Positions 1 to 12,606 of a DNA stretch of 64,000 nt are shown in pieces. The stretch is taken from NCBI GenBank assembly GCA_001792895.1, contig MARA01000009.1:496001-560000 (forward strand). The letters are read 5' to 3'. How positions within the stretch are numbered: the stretch's first letter is position 1; every line of letters begins with the position of its first letter. The position numbers were made by a program, and so were the translations under genes. Origin of the DNA: Lentinus brumalis (Eukaryota > Basidiomycota > Agaricomycetes > Polyporales > Polyporaceae). The notes under the pieces are model-generated. The model ran no database searches and was not told where the DNA came from. It saw only the letters and a program-made list of their open reading frames with translations.

Positions 1-1622
1 AGGCAGGACAATGCTGCGGACACGAGTGATGGTGAGTGTGCGGCTCAACGGTCTTACGAGGGTACAGACACCTACCCTGCTTCGCCCTGGATCGGCTCAA
101 TAAGGAAAGCGGCCGTGTTCTTGCCGTGCAGTTCGAGTGCCCGCCGCAAGTCGGAAATCTCCCCGTATCGAATCGTCTTCGTCACGCCGCCGTCTTCGTA
201 CAGTGGACCGACTGCGTTCAGATAAGGCCCGAAACCTCCGCGGCTCTCCGGATCGGTGCTCATGCTGCATCCCGCGAGGCATCCAATTGAAGGAACAAGT
301 ACCGCGCCACAAAGCGCGAGTCAGGCATGCATCGAATCAAATCGTCAGCAAAGAACCAGAAAGGCTGATAGCCGCGAAGAAACAATAGAGTGACGGACCT
401 AATAACGCCGAGTGTTCTCCCATGAAAGTTGCCTGCCGCGCTGAATATCACTGCTTGGCCATCGGCGACGCCCTTCTTCTCATACGCCCACTTACGGGCG
501 AGCTTCAGCGCGGTCTCAACCGCCTCGGCGCCAGTGTTCATCGGGAGCACCATGTCGTATCCAAACATATCCGTGATCTTCTGCGCAAATCGGCCAAACA
601 CCGAATTGTAAAACGCGCGGGAAGAGAGGGTCAGCTTCTGTGCCTGTTCAACCAGGGCGCCGACAATCTTGGGATGGCAATGACCCTATACTGTCATCAG
701 CACATGTTCACTTGAGTTGAGTTAGGTCAAAGCGAGACACAAAGAAGTGTTATTGGCGATGAGGGTCCAGCGACGTTGCAGAGACGATATTAGCACCGAA
801 AACTCTGTCTGGCGCGCAAGACCTTCCCGTTGCTCGCTGGAAGAGGCGGTCAAGGGATACTGCATCACCGAGGTAACCTTCTTTCATGACTTCCTCTAGC
901 TTCAGTAAGATGCTTGTACTGGGCTCACCTGATTCACAGCACTGCAGGTAGCATGGTTATTGACGTACGCCACAGATAAGACGTGAAACAACAACTTACG
1001 AATACGCTGACAACATGTCGATGTACTCCTTGCCCTCAGGATCCCATACTCTGGACATGCAATTAGCACGTGGTTACAGGCAGCAATAGCGGAAGTAGCT
1101 CACTTCGCGCCCTTCGCGGATTCGAAGACAACGGGAAGCGGGTGATAGCTAAACCACATGTGACGTCAGTACAGATGCTACGCACATAACAGACAAGGGA
1201 AGATGGCGGACTGTGATCTTTCTCCAGTTCCTTCTGCTCGTGCGGCCCACGGAACAGGCAACTACATGTATGACAGCTACAGGGTTGGAGGTTCGGTGAG
1301 TGAGTGAAACGGGGGGACAGAGAACGAGAGAGTAGAACCCTCGAACCAATCAGGGCTTCGCCATTGGTGTTCTCTGCCCCGCTAAGTGTGGCGGCGAGTC
1401 GTGGATGTCGTCTTGCTCGCCCGACGAACGGGCCACCCCAAACGTGGTAGAAGACAAGGATACTCACTTGTGTGCCCCGTATGCGTGCTCCAAACGGATC
1501 ACCTCCGCAGACGAGATATGGACGGGTGCGCGCCCATTTCCCGCAGTGACTCCAGCCGATTTCTTCGGAGAAGCGATCGCCGGGGTGGTTTCGGGGTTCT
1601 GAGAGGTAGCAGAGGGCGCCAT
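1..1622 (-). CDS. Ornithine aminotransferase (partial, C-terminus outside window)
   Basis: This is a PLP-dependent class III aminotransferase that converts ornithine and 2-oxoglutarate to glutamate semialdehyde and glutamate, in arginine catabolism and proline synthesis. The ATG at 1622 opens an exon reading [14 protein letters not shown], followed by a [14 protein letters not shown] exon and a [16 protein letters not shown] exon, all typical of OAT. The central block has GHCHPKIV, the [17 protein letters not shown] segment and the [11 protein letters not shown] turn. An intron at about 263-396 separates this from [14 protein letters not shown] and [10 protein letters not shown]. After another intron at about 19-72 the frame continues as IVLP and leaves the window. 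The catalytic Schiff-base lysine would lie beyond base 1. Without a mitochondrial presequence, the protein is probably cytosolic as in yeast CAR2. Family assignment is firm; some N-terminal exon joints (about 690-1000) are approximate. Confidence 0.92.
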
Positions 1623-1976
1623 GATGAGCAGCACGGTAAAAGCAAGGCAGTAAGATGAAGATGTTCTGCGACTAGTAGGTGGGTAGGAGGTGGTGGTAGA
1701 AGGTCAAGAGCAACTTCAGACCTTGAACCAGTTCCGTTGTAATTGATCCGCCCCGGTTTCCATACTAAGGGGCGCTTAAGGCTCGGAACTTGGCGTCTAC
1801 GCGACGCTCGGGGACAGACCCACTCCCCGCGGCCCCCGCCGACTCGGTGATAGCCCATACGTTACGTCTACCTGAAGACGTTCTCCCGTTGATCAACCAC
1901 ACCGAGTGTGACTTGTCTCCTCCTCTACTGGAGACAGTTCATAGACGTACTATGTACATTACACATCCGCACGATC

Positions 1977-4900
1977 CTACACGCGGATACTTTCCGGAGG
2001 GCCCAGGTAGCTCGGCCTCACTCCTCCGGTATCTGGCGACGAACAGTCAACACCGAGACGGAAGCAGCGAGCGCGAAGTGACTCACCGATGACAATTTTC
2101 TGCACCACGACGGTCGGCTCGATCATCCAAACCTAGAACCACTCATCTCAGCGTTCATACTCGCGCCTATGGCCGGCCACGTACCTTAAGCGTATGTGCT
2201 CCTGGCTGCACCGGGAACACCATGGGCACTTCGATGATGCTGTTTGCCACCCAGCCGTCCAAGCCGTCCCAGGCGTCAGGGAGGTTCCCTGGCGTCGCCG
2301 CAGGAACGAAGTGACTCGTCTGTGGCTCGCCGCCGTCAATTTGTAGCGCTATCCCGAGCGGCCGATCGTCTCCAAGCCCGTTCAGCGACGGCGACACGGA
2401 AGTGGTGATGGTCACATTCCCTCCTTGATCCTTGGTATTGAACAGGTAGAAGTCGTACTCGCTGCGAAGGTCCGAAGTGAGTAGAGCAGCGGCACTCCGG
2501 CAGAGAACACTGAGACGCACATGCTAGGTCCGTTACCGGCAGTGAAGTTCAACTCGTTGCCACCGCGGGGCCAAGGCGTCACGCCAGACAGCGTCTTTCC
2601 GAGACCAGGTATCTCGGTCCATGTGAGGCCCGAGACGCTTGTGTTTCGGGACGCATGCGCCGCTTCGATGGACACACCGCCATCGCCTTCCACGAAGCCT
2701 GCCGGGCAGCATTCGATCGTTTACACTATATCCAAAGTCGGGTAGTGCGCGGCGTACCTGAGAAGCCATTGGGCACTACTGTCTTGTTCGCAGTGAATGT
2801 TACTGTGACCGACATCGGGGGCTGGTTCTGGACGTTGGCAGCAAACGTGATCAGTGCGCTCTCCGCGCCCGTGACCTTGCTCCAGTCGACGTTGAGGAAC
2901 ACCCGCTGCTCCGGAGAGGTCGCTGAGATAGAACCTTTGATAGGCGAGATATCGAGCCAGGAAGCATTGCTGCTTGCGCTGAAAGTGAACGGCGTCGGCC
3001 CGCCAGCGCTGACGTCCACAAAGCGGTTGCCTGCTGGAACGAACGGGTCGAGGGAGATTGAGGGGTTGGGGCAACCGTACCCAAGCGCACAATTGTTCAC
3101 GTCGTCCCCGGGCCTACATGTCACTCGTTACCACACGGTAGGCAGCGGACAGTAGACCTGAACAGACTCACCAAGCACCGGAGCTCCCTTCAGGAATGAT
3201 GCGCATGGCACCGGCGAGTGCTTGTTTCTTCGGCTGCACCTTCGTCACGAATGGCATGCTAGCCGGAGTTCAGCACTCGCCAAACGTATTTGCAACCACT
3301 GGACGTACGTGTTTGCCATAGGCTGCTGCCAGTAGTAGTACATAACATGCGTCTGATCCATCATGTGGTCCCTAGACACGGTCGTCAGCCGACAAACTGA
3401 CATGAACGCGTACAAAATTTTAACCATTTGCCTGAAAGCCGACAGGTAACATCAGCGGCAGTCATGGGAAACTAAGGGAGTTCATACCGTTCAAGATACT
3501 GTGGTAGTCCACTTCGATCGCGTAGTCCTGATCGAAGAGCTGTTCCACCTGGTCCTTCAAGTCATTCGCGCTGAGACGAGCCTGCGACGCCCGGAGGTTA
3601 TTTGTACCAGCCGCGATCCACATGTTCGTGAGCGTAAGTGTGGCCTGAACAGGATGGTGTACAAGCTGGAAGAACGCGGGCTTCGCTGCCGACGGCAATT
3701 GGTTGTAGATTCGGGTCGACGCGTTGTTCAGGTTCTGCAGCATCGTCAAAACGTTATCCGCTCTAGTCGCCCTCGTGAGCGCACTGCGTGAGCATGGAGA
3801 CGACGACAAGACCTACTCTCTGTAGTTCGTCAAGCTGTACGTGGTCGAGTTCAGCAGCTCCGGCTTGCGCCTGGCGTTGTGCTTCGTAACGTTCGCAATG
3901 ATGCCGGCGACTTCCGCAGCGTCAGATGCAGACAAGTCAAACTCGCGCTGGGCCCAGCTCGTCACGAATATGTTTAGGTTCGAAGGGTTCCACTTCGAAG
4001 CGTCCCAGCCGAGAGTGAGGAAGAACTCGGAGTGCATCTCGTACGGCTTGAGGTCTCCCACGTTCACTATCCACAAGTCCTTCGCATCGCGGGCAACTGC
4101 AGTCGACATCTGGTCAAAGGTCTGTGTGAAGGAGGTCAGCAGCGTACAATACGCAGCACGGGGTGCGAATTTACGAGCCTTCTCAATTTGACTGCTCTGT
4201 GGTGCAGATCAGCGTCTGGGACAGTTCAGAATACCAGAGTCATACTCACCGTTATCCACTTGTAATCTCGCGGATCTCCGACGTAGTCCACCTGCATAGT
4301 GGTCAATACAGAGAGACCATTCCAGAGGCGGGTAACTCACATGGTAGTATACACCTGACCCGCCCGTCCGGTTGCGCTCACTTGGTATGGGATACCGACG
4401 CACATTGCCCCAGCTACGAGGTGCGTTGGCTTCAGTGCGCGGTGTCGCAGAGACCTCACGAAGTACTTACTTGTCGTCGGACCATAGCAGGATGACATCG
4501 TCCGGTACCCGCATGCCATCCTCGTAGTATCCTTCCACTTCCTTGTCTATGGCACGTGAAGCGCTCTGTGAGCGCCTTGTGGAGGTGCTTGAAAGCGTGG
4601 ATAAGAAACTTACAGAGCGTCCAGACCTGGGGGATCGTTGTCACGTCTGTCGTGTTGAAGACGTCCATCAACAGTGTGCGCTGGTCAGCCACGATCTGCT
4701 CTAGGAGTTGGACGTTCTGTCCCTCAGACAGAGGCACTATGCGTGGTGTCTTCAGTCTTCGGACCCATGAGAGCACTCAAGGTTAGGCAGCACCCACAGT
4801 CACCTAGATCGCCGGTGATGCGTTAGTTCTCATGAACCGTGGACACCCACCAGGCACTGACCGTTTCCACGCATACCGATCGTGTATACGCCTTCGTACG

Positions 4901-6175
4901 GTCTGGCTCGTTCGACGCCCCCCTTCCAGAAGTTGTACACGTTCTGCTGGTTTGTCGAGTAGTCCCATTCGCCGACACCGAGGAGGTTCCACTCCACGGG
5001 AACGGAACGCATCATGGGCTCCTCGTGGCTGGTGCCCATGACGATTCCGAACCAGTCTGCGAGTATCTCGTTCTGCGTGTCGTCGAGATTGAAGGCGCTG
5101 TGAAGAAACGCAGATGAGACGCGACACGGTCACGTGGGAACATACAAGAGTACCTGCTCCATTGTGCTACGCGTCAAGAGTCGAAGTTAGGCTGTGGGCG
5201 ATATGTTATTGGATGTCACGACGCACCTGGCCACAGATAGTTGCCCTTCATGCGCAGAATCAGCTCGAAGCTGAGTAATGTAGACATTTTGTCAGACGGA
5301 GGATCGTGGCGAGTTGGGTGAGATGAGACGTACAGCTTGGTGTAGAAGAAGTGGTTGAACGGAGATCCAGTGAGTGCAGCCCCCGTGCCATTGGTGAACT
5401 TCTCCATCGCCCAGTTCTGCAAGGCTGGCTGCTCATCGTTAAGGAAGATGCCGCGATACTTGACTGTCGGAGAACCATGAGAGCATCCAGAAGACGCGGC
5501 GAATAGCGAGTTGTGCTTGGTAGTAGGAACGTCCGCCCACCTGTCCGCGTATGAAGATCGCGTCCCCCGACTAAGAATCGGAAAGCTCACCAATACCACG
5601 GGGAAACACCTGCAGGATGACGAGCATTGGGTGAGTAAACTGTCGACGCCGCGAACAATATACCACGCACCGAACTGTTCAGAGTGGTCGTACAGTGCGA
5701 AAATTGTTCCGCGTTTGTCCGCGCCGATGATGACATACGCGCTTTTGACACCAGGCAGCGGATTCGCGACCTCTCTTGTAAGGAACGCCTCCCATTTACC
5801 TTGAATTGAGGAAACGTCCAGTTTGGTGCGATTTACCAATTCGTCGATGAGCGACGACTTGCCGAGTGTGCCGATAATGATAGCAGTGGAGCCAACGGAA
5901 GAGAAGGAAGAGTCGCTCGAGGAGACGTTCCTGAGCGAGGGCTTGACTCCAGTGACTTGCTGGATGTCGGATGCGAAGTCGAATGCCGCACGTTGTACAC
6001 CGGGCCATTCGTCCGAAGAGAGCAGGATAGGCGCAGCTTTGCCGCTGTTCACCAATGTGAACGCAGACGACGAGGATTTGAAAGTGACGCAGGTGTCTTG
6101 TCCAATTCCATAGACAGAGGTGATGGAAGCTAGTAAGGCGACGACAGCCACGCAGCCCCAGCGTCGAGTTGCCAT
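1977..6175 (-). CDS. Secreted glycoside hydrolase family 115 (xylan alpha-1,2-glucuronidase type)
   Basis: GH115 enzymes remove (4-O-methyl)glucuronic acid from xylan outside the cell. The ATG at 6175 starts a signal peptide (MATRRWGCVAVVALLAS), followed by the GH115 N-terminal domain. Family landmarks seen are DKRGTIFALYDHSEQFG, a WADVPTTKH segment, KYRGIFLNDEQPALQNW and FNHFFYTKLY. The central domain has DLWIVNVGDLKPYEMHSEFF, TSWAQREFDL and the PDDVILLWSDD strand. A beta-rich C-terminal domain follows (SNASWLDISPIKG, VTFTANKTVVPNGFSG). The tail has short exons ending in PSYLGPPESIRV before a TAG at 1977-1979, the usual end of the family. Coding is split by many introns of about 50 nt. No frame break is visible in the conserved parts. 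It is full-length by comparison with the family and was probably acquired vertically in this fungal lineage. Confidence 0.9.
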
Positions 6176-7014
6176 GTCGAGTTGAAAGTGCAGGGGCTGA
6201 AGGTGACTTCACCACACTTGCGACGCTCCAACACTTATGCGTTCAGAGATTCGCGCATCACGACGATGCGGGCGGAGACTGTCCGACATCTCGAACCTTG
6301 TGACCTGAGCGTGGCAGGGAGGTCGAGGCGGCTGATCTTCGGAAGGTGTACACGGGACGAGTTACGTTAGCCTTCGGACCACAAGCGTAGACCGTCGAGG
6401 GCCGTGTGGAAGGTTTGTGGACGTCCATTGGCGAGCCGCGGTTGATCGAGAGACTGAGTGAATATGCTGTCCGACGGTCCGATAGATGCAAAATATCACC
6501 TGATCATTATGAGCACCACGGGCCGCAATGATGAGCGCAAACACCGTTGGAGGAGGGTATTTTGAGAGCGAGACGTACAGCAAGCAGTTCGAAGGTCATC
6601 ACGATCTCAGCATCCGGCCGGATGGCATCGCTTCGGAGGTGCCTGGACGCTCTGTTACATATACTTACTGTTAACACATTCGCGTCACGCCCTGTACCGT
6701 GGACCCAAACAAGCGGTCAGTGGCGGGGCGTTGAGTAGCATGCTATCTCGCGCCACCACATCTTTTCGAGGAAGAAAGTAGCCTTGCATCGCTGTGGAGC
6801 AGAAACTGGCTCAATAAATATGTGATTCCTGAGGGGGCACTTCCGGAAGAGAACGCGGGGAAACGACCACTGCATTGGATAAAGATGCCGACGCCAATGA
6901 TGCGTATGACATGGTAGGCACTGGGAGCACTGGGCTAGTCTATGACCTAAAGCCACCGAAGTCAGCAGGCAAACACGACATATGGTGCGTCCACTTGCTG
7001 TATCGTAATGTCTG
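6176..7014. other. Intergenic: GH115 upstream region
   Basis: This 840-bp gap holds the promoter side of the GH115 gene and the 3' side of the small membrane-protein gene. Open frames here lack splice continuity or recognisable domains. No TATA box or repeat stood out. Confidence 0.4.
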
Positions 7015-7524
7015 CTAAGACTTGGGCGGAGGCGGAGGCGGGTCTGCCGTGTCCGCTTCGAAGACTATCGAAGGCTCGTCCGCGTGCTCCACGAGTGTGT
7101 CGCCGGAAGACACGGCTTTCCGCAGACGTTCTGCAGTGACCGCTAGCGGCTCCTCGTCTCCAAGCCTTTCGTTGTCTTCGTCGTAGTCGTCGTCCAAAAA
7201 CTCGCGTGCGGACGGCCCGTCATCCGTGGATAGACGTATACGGCCTTCCGCAGAGTTCCATGTCGTCAACCTGAAGTAGACATGATTAGGCCAAAGTCGC
7301 TGTGCGAATGCCGCAGCGACGTACTGATGGGCGACAACAGTCCGAAGCTCGGATGCACGTCGCCAGAGAAGGAACAGCGCGCAAAGCGTGCACGTTGTGA
7401 ACAGCAATATCAATGGGAAGCTACCGAGAGGCTCTGGCTTCGTCGTCGGGCGAGGTTCTGGGCTTGAGTAAGTCAATCAGTACCTAGGGTTGAGATATGT
7501 TGTGTTGTCATAGCTGCGCTGCAT
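7015..7524 (-). CDS. Small single-pass membrane protein, function unknown
   Basis: A 450-nt frame encodes a Pro/Thr-rich head (SPEPRPTTKPEPLG), one hydrophobic segment (about FPLILLFTTCTLCALFLLW), a basic flank and a cytosolic-looking acidic C-terminal half that ends in PPPPPPKS before the TAG at 7015-7017. This frame has no ATG of its own. An ATG at 7524 reads MQRSYDNTTYLNP and can be joined in phase only by removing a 21-nt GT...AG segment (7463-7483). Product would be about 160 residues. I do not recognise the family. The Asp/Glu patch (FLDDDYDEDNERLGDEE) and the membrane anchor suggest a type II or tail-oriented membrane protein, but no function can be inferred. The start is the least certain part: a frameshift or a more distant first exon is possible. 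Confidence 0.55.
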
Positions 7525-8019
7525 AGAGTGTGCTATCGAAGTCGACGATGCCCTCGGCCCATTCCACCCTCTTCCTCCTCCTCATACGCATGTGCAGTCT
7601 GAATCAGGTTGACATACCTGCATCAACGTTCACAACAGCCATCCTATCCAGATATCTCTTGTGTGCACTTCGCGGAGCAGCTTGGGCCTTGGGGTAATGC
7701 GTTGATGATATGCGGTTGGTTGTATAGTTGTGTAGTGCAAGGTGGAGGTTGGAGGTCGAGTTACGCCGCCAGCCGTTGCCCAGGGCCGCTGTGGCTGTTT
7801 CATGATCAAGCGCTCAGACCAATCAGTTCACTTAGGTTCACTTCCTCAAGTTGGTTCGACTCAGTACACGCAACCTACTTACGTCTTTGCTACACCAGAC
7901 CCGAACACAGGACGCACAGTCAACACAGCAAACCACACGGGAAGCAACGATGAGTACATCGACACAAGTCGAACGGTAAGAAACGAACGACATCGAGAAG
8001 TCATAAGTTGTTGGTAACA
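7525..8019. other. Intergenic gap
   Basis: Lies between the small membrane-protein gene and membrane-protein paralogue 1, both on the minus strand. No domain, repeat or RNA gene was seen. Confidence 0.4.
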
Positions 8020-9587
8020 CTACATCGCGACAGCACCAGGATGACTTAAATCCAAATTCCCTGTGCGGTGGTTTTCATCTGACCGAGGAGACGCAGAATA
8101 CACCGGCGGCGGAAGTTCATCCAAGCCCTCCACCGACGCTTGCTGCATCGGCACCGGCACCTCGATCCCGGGAGGTGCGTCCACAGCCCCAGAAGACGGC
8201 CGGCTCGACATGGGATCGAGCACGGCCGAACCCATCCCCACGGACCCGGAGCTCAATGGGCGGTCGCTCAGCATACTCTGAAACGTCAACGAGCGTTTGT
8301 GGCCGACGACAGGATCCGACACTGGCATCCCTCCGCCGCTCGTACGGTCGGACTGCGGCTGCGGAGATACCGTGCGCGACTTGCTGTACGGCGAGCCCGG
8401 AGGCGACGTCGGCCTCGTAGACTGGGAATTCATGGAGTCGCGCGCAGGAACGAACATGAGCCCGCGGTCGCCTGCTTGAACCATGCCCACCCCGAACGAG
8501 GGATCGACGAAGGGTGTTATGTGCGGTTCCGGATCTGATAGTAGTGTGTTAGAAGATGCCCCCCTGTAAGTCAAGAGAGCACCATGACTCACCCTTCTGA
8601 GCGACCGTTCCTTCTCCATAATCATACTCTGTAGGCATCGCGTAACGGCGCCGTCTCCGTATGCAAATGCAGAGAGCCAGCAGTGCGCCAAGCAGAAGCA
8701 GGGCTCCACCTACGGCTGCCCCAACGATCGCGCCCACGGGGAAGGATGAGTGGCTCAAAAAGCCTGCGTTAGGGATGAGTGTTGCGGCCGCGCCGCTCTC
8801 CGTGGCTTCATGCGACGATGTGATGATGGTGACAGTTGAGCCCGGGAGGGTGACTGCGCTGCCAAGCGCATGCGAAGCACCCGACGTGGATGCGGACGTC
8901 GACGGTGTCCCTGACAGGCTTTCCAGGAGAGACGTGGTAGGCGGCCTGGAGGGTGGAGCGGCTGCTGAAGAGGAAGATGGCGGAGGTGCCGTCGTAACCG
9001 TAGTGACTCGCGCAGGGGGTGGGCTCGTCGAAGGGGCCGCTTGCGAACTGGACGACACAGGCGCAGCTCCAGGTACTACCACCGCGATATAGTCAAGGTA
9101 GAACGGAGCGTCTGGACTCGCGGTCGTGACATTGATCCAAAGACTGTACGTGCCAAGCGGTAGGACGTCCGACGTGAAGAAGTTCACATTGTCCCGTGGC
9201 TCGGTGACACTCGGGGCTTGATACGGCGTCATTGCGGGATTGCCCCCGTAATCCCACTCTGGGATGCTGTACCTCGTCAAGGGCGACGGCACATCTGACG
9301 AGAGCGCGGCTCGCAGAGAGCCATACACCGACACCCGGGTGCCTATAATCGTGTAGCGGTCAATATCGAGTGAAGGAGAAGAACCTTGGGGTTACAGGCA
9401 CACCTGTGAATGTAACCACGGCACTGACGTCCTCCACGTCTGTCACGCTCAACGTCCCATCGTATACGCCATCTCCCTGGTTGTCGAGCGGCTGGAAGCC
9501 CCTACCGCGATACGGCCCAAGCTCGATGGTCCTGTATCGAACCTTGGATTTGTCCGCGTCGTCGATGTACATCGTGTGCGAGGACAT
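8020..9587 (-). CDS. Ser/Thr-rich single-pass membrane protein, paralogue 1
   Basis: This has a common basidiomycete layout: an extracellular beta-sandwich-like domain, a Ser/Thr/Pro-rich stalk, one transmembrane helix and a disordered cytosolic tail. Exon 1 starts at the ATG at 9587 (MSSHTMYIDDADKSKV, with the family's IDDxD motif) and ends at VVTFTG. Exon 2 resumes with TRVSVYGSL and runs through NFFTSDVLPLGTYSLWINVTT and FYLDYIAVVVPG. A long Ser/Pro/Thr stalk precedes the membrane helix (about FPVGAIVGAAVGGALLLLGALL) and a CICIRRRRRY stop-transfer. A short intron near 8530-8590 leads to a tail with SP-type sites and a PPPVYSASP motif, ending at the TAG at 8020. The layout resembles Mid2/WSC-type wall sensors, but homology to them is not shown. 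No obvious signal peptide precedes IDDAD. Paralogues lie at 18.0-19.1 and 24.0-25.2 kb. Confidence 0.75.
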
Positions 9588-10752
9588 GATTCGTGGAGAG
9601 GTAAATGTCCAGAGCCGATAGCCAAAGTTAACGGGACGGGACCGGGTGGGGATGAACAGCGCCGACAACCCATCTCACCCCCCACATCCACCGTGAATAT
9701 AAGGGACTGTATGAACTGTGGGCCTGAGCGTGTTCTCAGGAGTATTCGACCCCTCGTGGCGGTGGGGCGGCATGGTCTACGACGCTCAAGCTGCGAGCGT
9801 CGCGTCTATTGAGTTTGAATAGATAAGATCGAGCTCGCGGTGCTCGCGAGAGCAGACTCACTCTCGTCTTGTCTTCCTCGTCTTTATTGTTTCCTCTTGT
9901 ACGCGCTATCTTTGATCTCGTCTTGTACTCTGTACCACTTAGGCAGCCCCGCGACGCGTCGTATTTCACGCGTTTGCACACGGCCAAATGCGATCTTCTA
10001 TTTCCCAACTTGTGTTCGCTCTCGCTCCCCCGCCATTTCTAGCAGCGTCATGACCCCGCCGGCTTTGATGCGCTGATCCTGACCGGCGCAAAGTCGCACT
10101 GATTCACCACGTGGTCCTGCAGTGCGCAAGCGACGAAGACGTCTATTGACTGTAGCGAGTGGGACATGCGTACCGACTTGAGCGTCGAGAGATGTCACCC
10201 GGTGTCCTATCATGAAGTGCTTGTGCGAGCCCTATGCCTGCTGTGTCTGTACACTTCGTGCGGAGAGAACGGACCAACCCCCGCTAGAAACATGGATCGC
10301 GTGAGTGGCGATGCTTGTCATCATTATGGCATAAGTACACTGCACCTGGCGAGGTCGGCGCTGATGGGATATCGGGAGACTTTCGAGGACGTGAAGGCAT
10401 TCCTGTCAGGCGGTGGCACCGGGGAACGTCGCACCCTCTCTTGCGGTGCTGCACCCTGAGTTCGATGTCCGAGCTGTATGTAAGTCGCCTGTCCCCGCTT
10501 CTACACAAATCAGCGGGCAAAAATGTCGCGTGACAGTACAGGAGAACGTACACTCACCTTCACAACTGTGCCCTCGAAACTCGCGCGTTCCTTCGCAAGC
10601 TAGGTGGTAGAATTGAAATGGGATAAGCTCGACAACAAATTCGATACAATACGAGTTGCGACGATGCGATAGACGATGCACACGATACTCTACAAACCAG
10701 TATACACCCCTTGATTCTTCCGTTCCTTAGTGGCCGATGTCCGGAGGCTCCC
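9588..10752. other. Intergenic: upstream of membrane-protein paralogue 1
   Basis: About 1.15 kb without a convincing gene. A pyrimidine-rich stretch at about 9850-9940 is the only compositional feature. Short open frames here have no splice partners or motifs. Confidence 0.35.
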
Positions 10753-11933
10753 CTACGCGTTCCCGGCGAGGCGGTTCTTCGCGTACTCGACAAAGTCGTC
10801 GATCGTCGACGGCCACGCAGCTGCGCCACACATTCAGCATATGACGCCATCTGCAAGAACATGTCCCGCACCTTCCACGTCGTACTTCTCGAACTTGGAG
10901 TCGATCGTGCGCACAAACTCGAGGAACTACACCCACGTGAGATTCGTCTATCGCACACGCACACCATAGAAACTCACCATCTGCCAGACGTCCTTGCTGA
11001 CGCCCTTGATCCCGCTTTGCTCGAGGAACTCGAACCACCACTGTGTGTACTCCTCCTTCCAGCCCTCCTCCGGCCCGTCCATCGGCGCGTCACCGTCCTC
11101 GTCGGCCGCAGAGGACGAGATCACATGCGACAGCGCGCCGCCTTGCAGCCCGTGCGGGATGAGCAGCGCCCAGAAACCCTGCGCCATGTCAAGTCCTGTC
11201 ACGCACGTACTATGTCAGCAGGGAACTCAGAGACGGACAGATACGACGTACCGAGCGAGCGCTGCCCAGCTGGACGCGAAAACTCAAAGGTGTAGTTGTA
11301 CACATGTCGGAAATAGTCTGTGTCTGTCGCGAGCTGCTCTCGCAGCTTCTGGAGGGTCGTCTTCATGGCCTCGATCGTGTCCGCGCTACGGCGGGAATAG
11401 GTCAGACGTGTGTCCTAAAATAAGGGGAGGGTGAGGGAGGCATGTAGAAAGTATGTAACTCACCCGAGCGACTTCCATCCGTCTACCCAACCCTTCCTCT
11501 GCCACTGGCCCATCGACGGCGACTTCAACTCGTACGCGACGGCGAGCAGCACGACGTCTTCTGGGTCGACGCCCAGGTCTTCACAGAGCTTGATCGTGCC
11601 ATCTACGGTGATGTCTTCTCCATCGGGGTCTGCGAAGAAGGCGTGTATTGGCGGGATGGCGGGAACGAAACCCATGTTATGAGACGTACCTTTGTACTTG
11701 TCAAAGAGCGCGTTCAGCTTGCTCGTCGAAGCCTGCGGGGCGGGTGTGGGCGGACTGTTGTAGAATGCGTCCACGGCGAGGTCTAGTCGCTTGTACTTGG
11801 TGAGGTATTTGCGCGCGTCCTTGGTTCTGGCCGACAGCCGTCCCTTGTCAGTACCCTAGTCTATGCGTATGACACAAGATGACACTCACGACGAGCCAGT
11901 GACGGCGGTGAATTGCGCGATCAGTGCATCCAT
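10753..11933 (-). CDS. DCN1: DCN1-like protein (cullin neddylation factor)
   Basis: DCN1 is a scaffold E3 that helps transfer NEDD8/Rub1 from Ubc12 to cullins, activating SCF-type ligases. The ATG at 11933 starts MDALIAQFTAVTGS, a UBA-like N-terminal helix. The next exon has KYLTKYKRLDLAVDAFYN. The PONY/DCUN1 domain follows: LNALFDKYK, IKLCEDLGVDPEDVVLLAVAY, MGQWQRKGWVDGW, then FWALLIPHGLQGGALSHV and EEYTQWWFEFLEQSGIKGVSKD WQM. The last exons read FLEFVRTIDSKFEKYDVEA joined exactly in phase to AWPSTIDDFVEYAKNRL, ending at TAG 10753-10755. The acidic inset before EEGWKEE and the terminal DDFVEYA match fungal homologues. All exon joints checked are in frame, and the gene looks intact. It is likely constitutive. 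No functional link to its neighbours is evident. Confidence 0.93.
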
Positions 11934-12606
11934 CTCCTTGTCCGCCTTAGCCCTAGCTCTGGATGTCTATGGTGCGAGTTCGAGGAGGTCCGGAAGGAGT
12001 GCGGCAGATGCGGGGGAGATCAGAGCATCCGAGATAGCATCGATGCAGATTGCGTTTGAGAAGTTACATGGACATGGTGGTATGGAAGCAAAGGGGCAGA
12101 TACACACGCGTTAGAAGGGTTGTTGTGTCTCGGTCCCCGCGAAAGGACGAGCGGGGATCCACTAACCATAGTTCCTGTTGCGGGTCGTGCACGAGAACGC
12201 AGATAGAGAGTACCGAGTGTGATAGCGCAGACAAGGACGATGGAGGAGGAGGAGAAAGATGATATGAGGGAGGCCAGTTTGACGGAACCGGGAGGAGAGG
12301 GCTTTGCCGATACGCGCGTCAGGTGGCTACATTGAAGCTCACTCAACTGGTGTGCAGCCAGGCGTTCACCACGCTCACTTTCAGTCTCACGGGACAGGAA
12401 AGAACAGAAGAGAGAGAAGAACTTGTGCGTCTCGGATCATACTCTCCAACATTAATTACGGAGACCTCGCCTACATATAACGTACACAGTCCGTGACAGG
12501 GATGTACTTAAATCATAAGCACTGCACGAGTAGCGACGTCCCGGAGAGAGCAAACTCAGACCACTATCCACAATAAGCAACATCCATAGACGAGGTATGG
12601 ATAACT
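11934..12606. other. Intergenic: DCN1 upstream region
   Basis: Contains the DCN1 promoter side and the 3' side of the RING gene. A minus-strand frame near 12020-12346 has a hydrophobic stretch but no ATG in a sensible place and no family resemblance, so it was not called. Confidence 0.35.

Noticed and set aside
12020..12346. Hydrophobic minus-strand frame upstream of DCN1
   Set aside because: There is no ATG in place, no consistent splice partner and no family match. It may be DCN1 5' leader or promoter.
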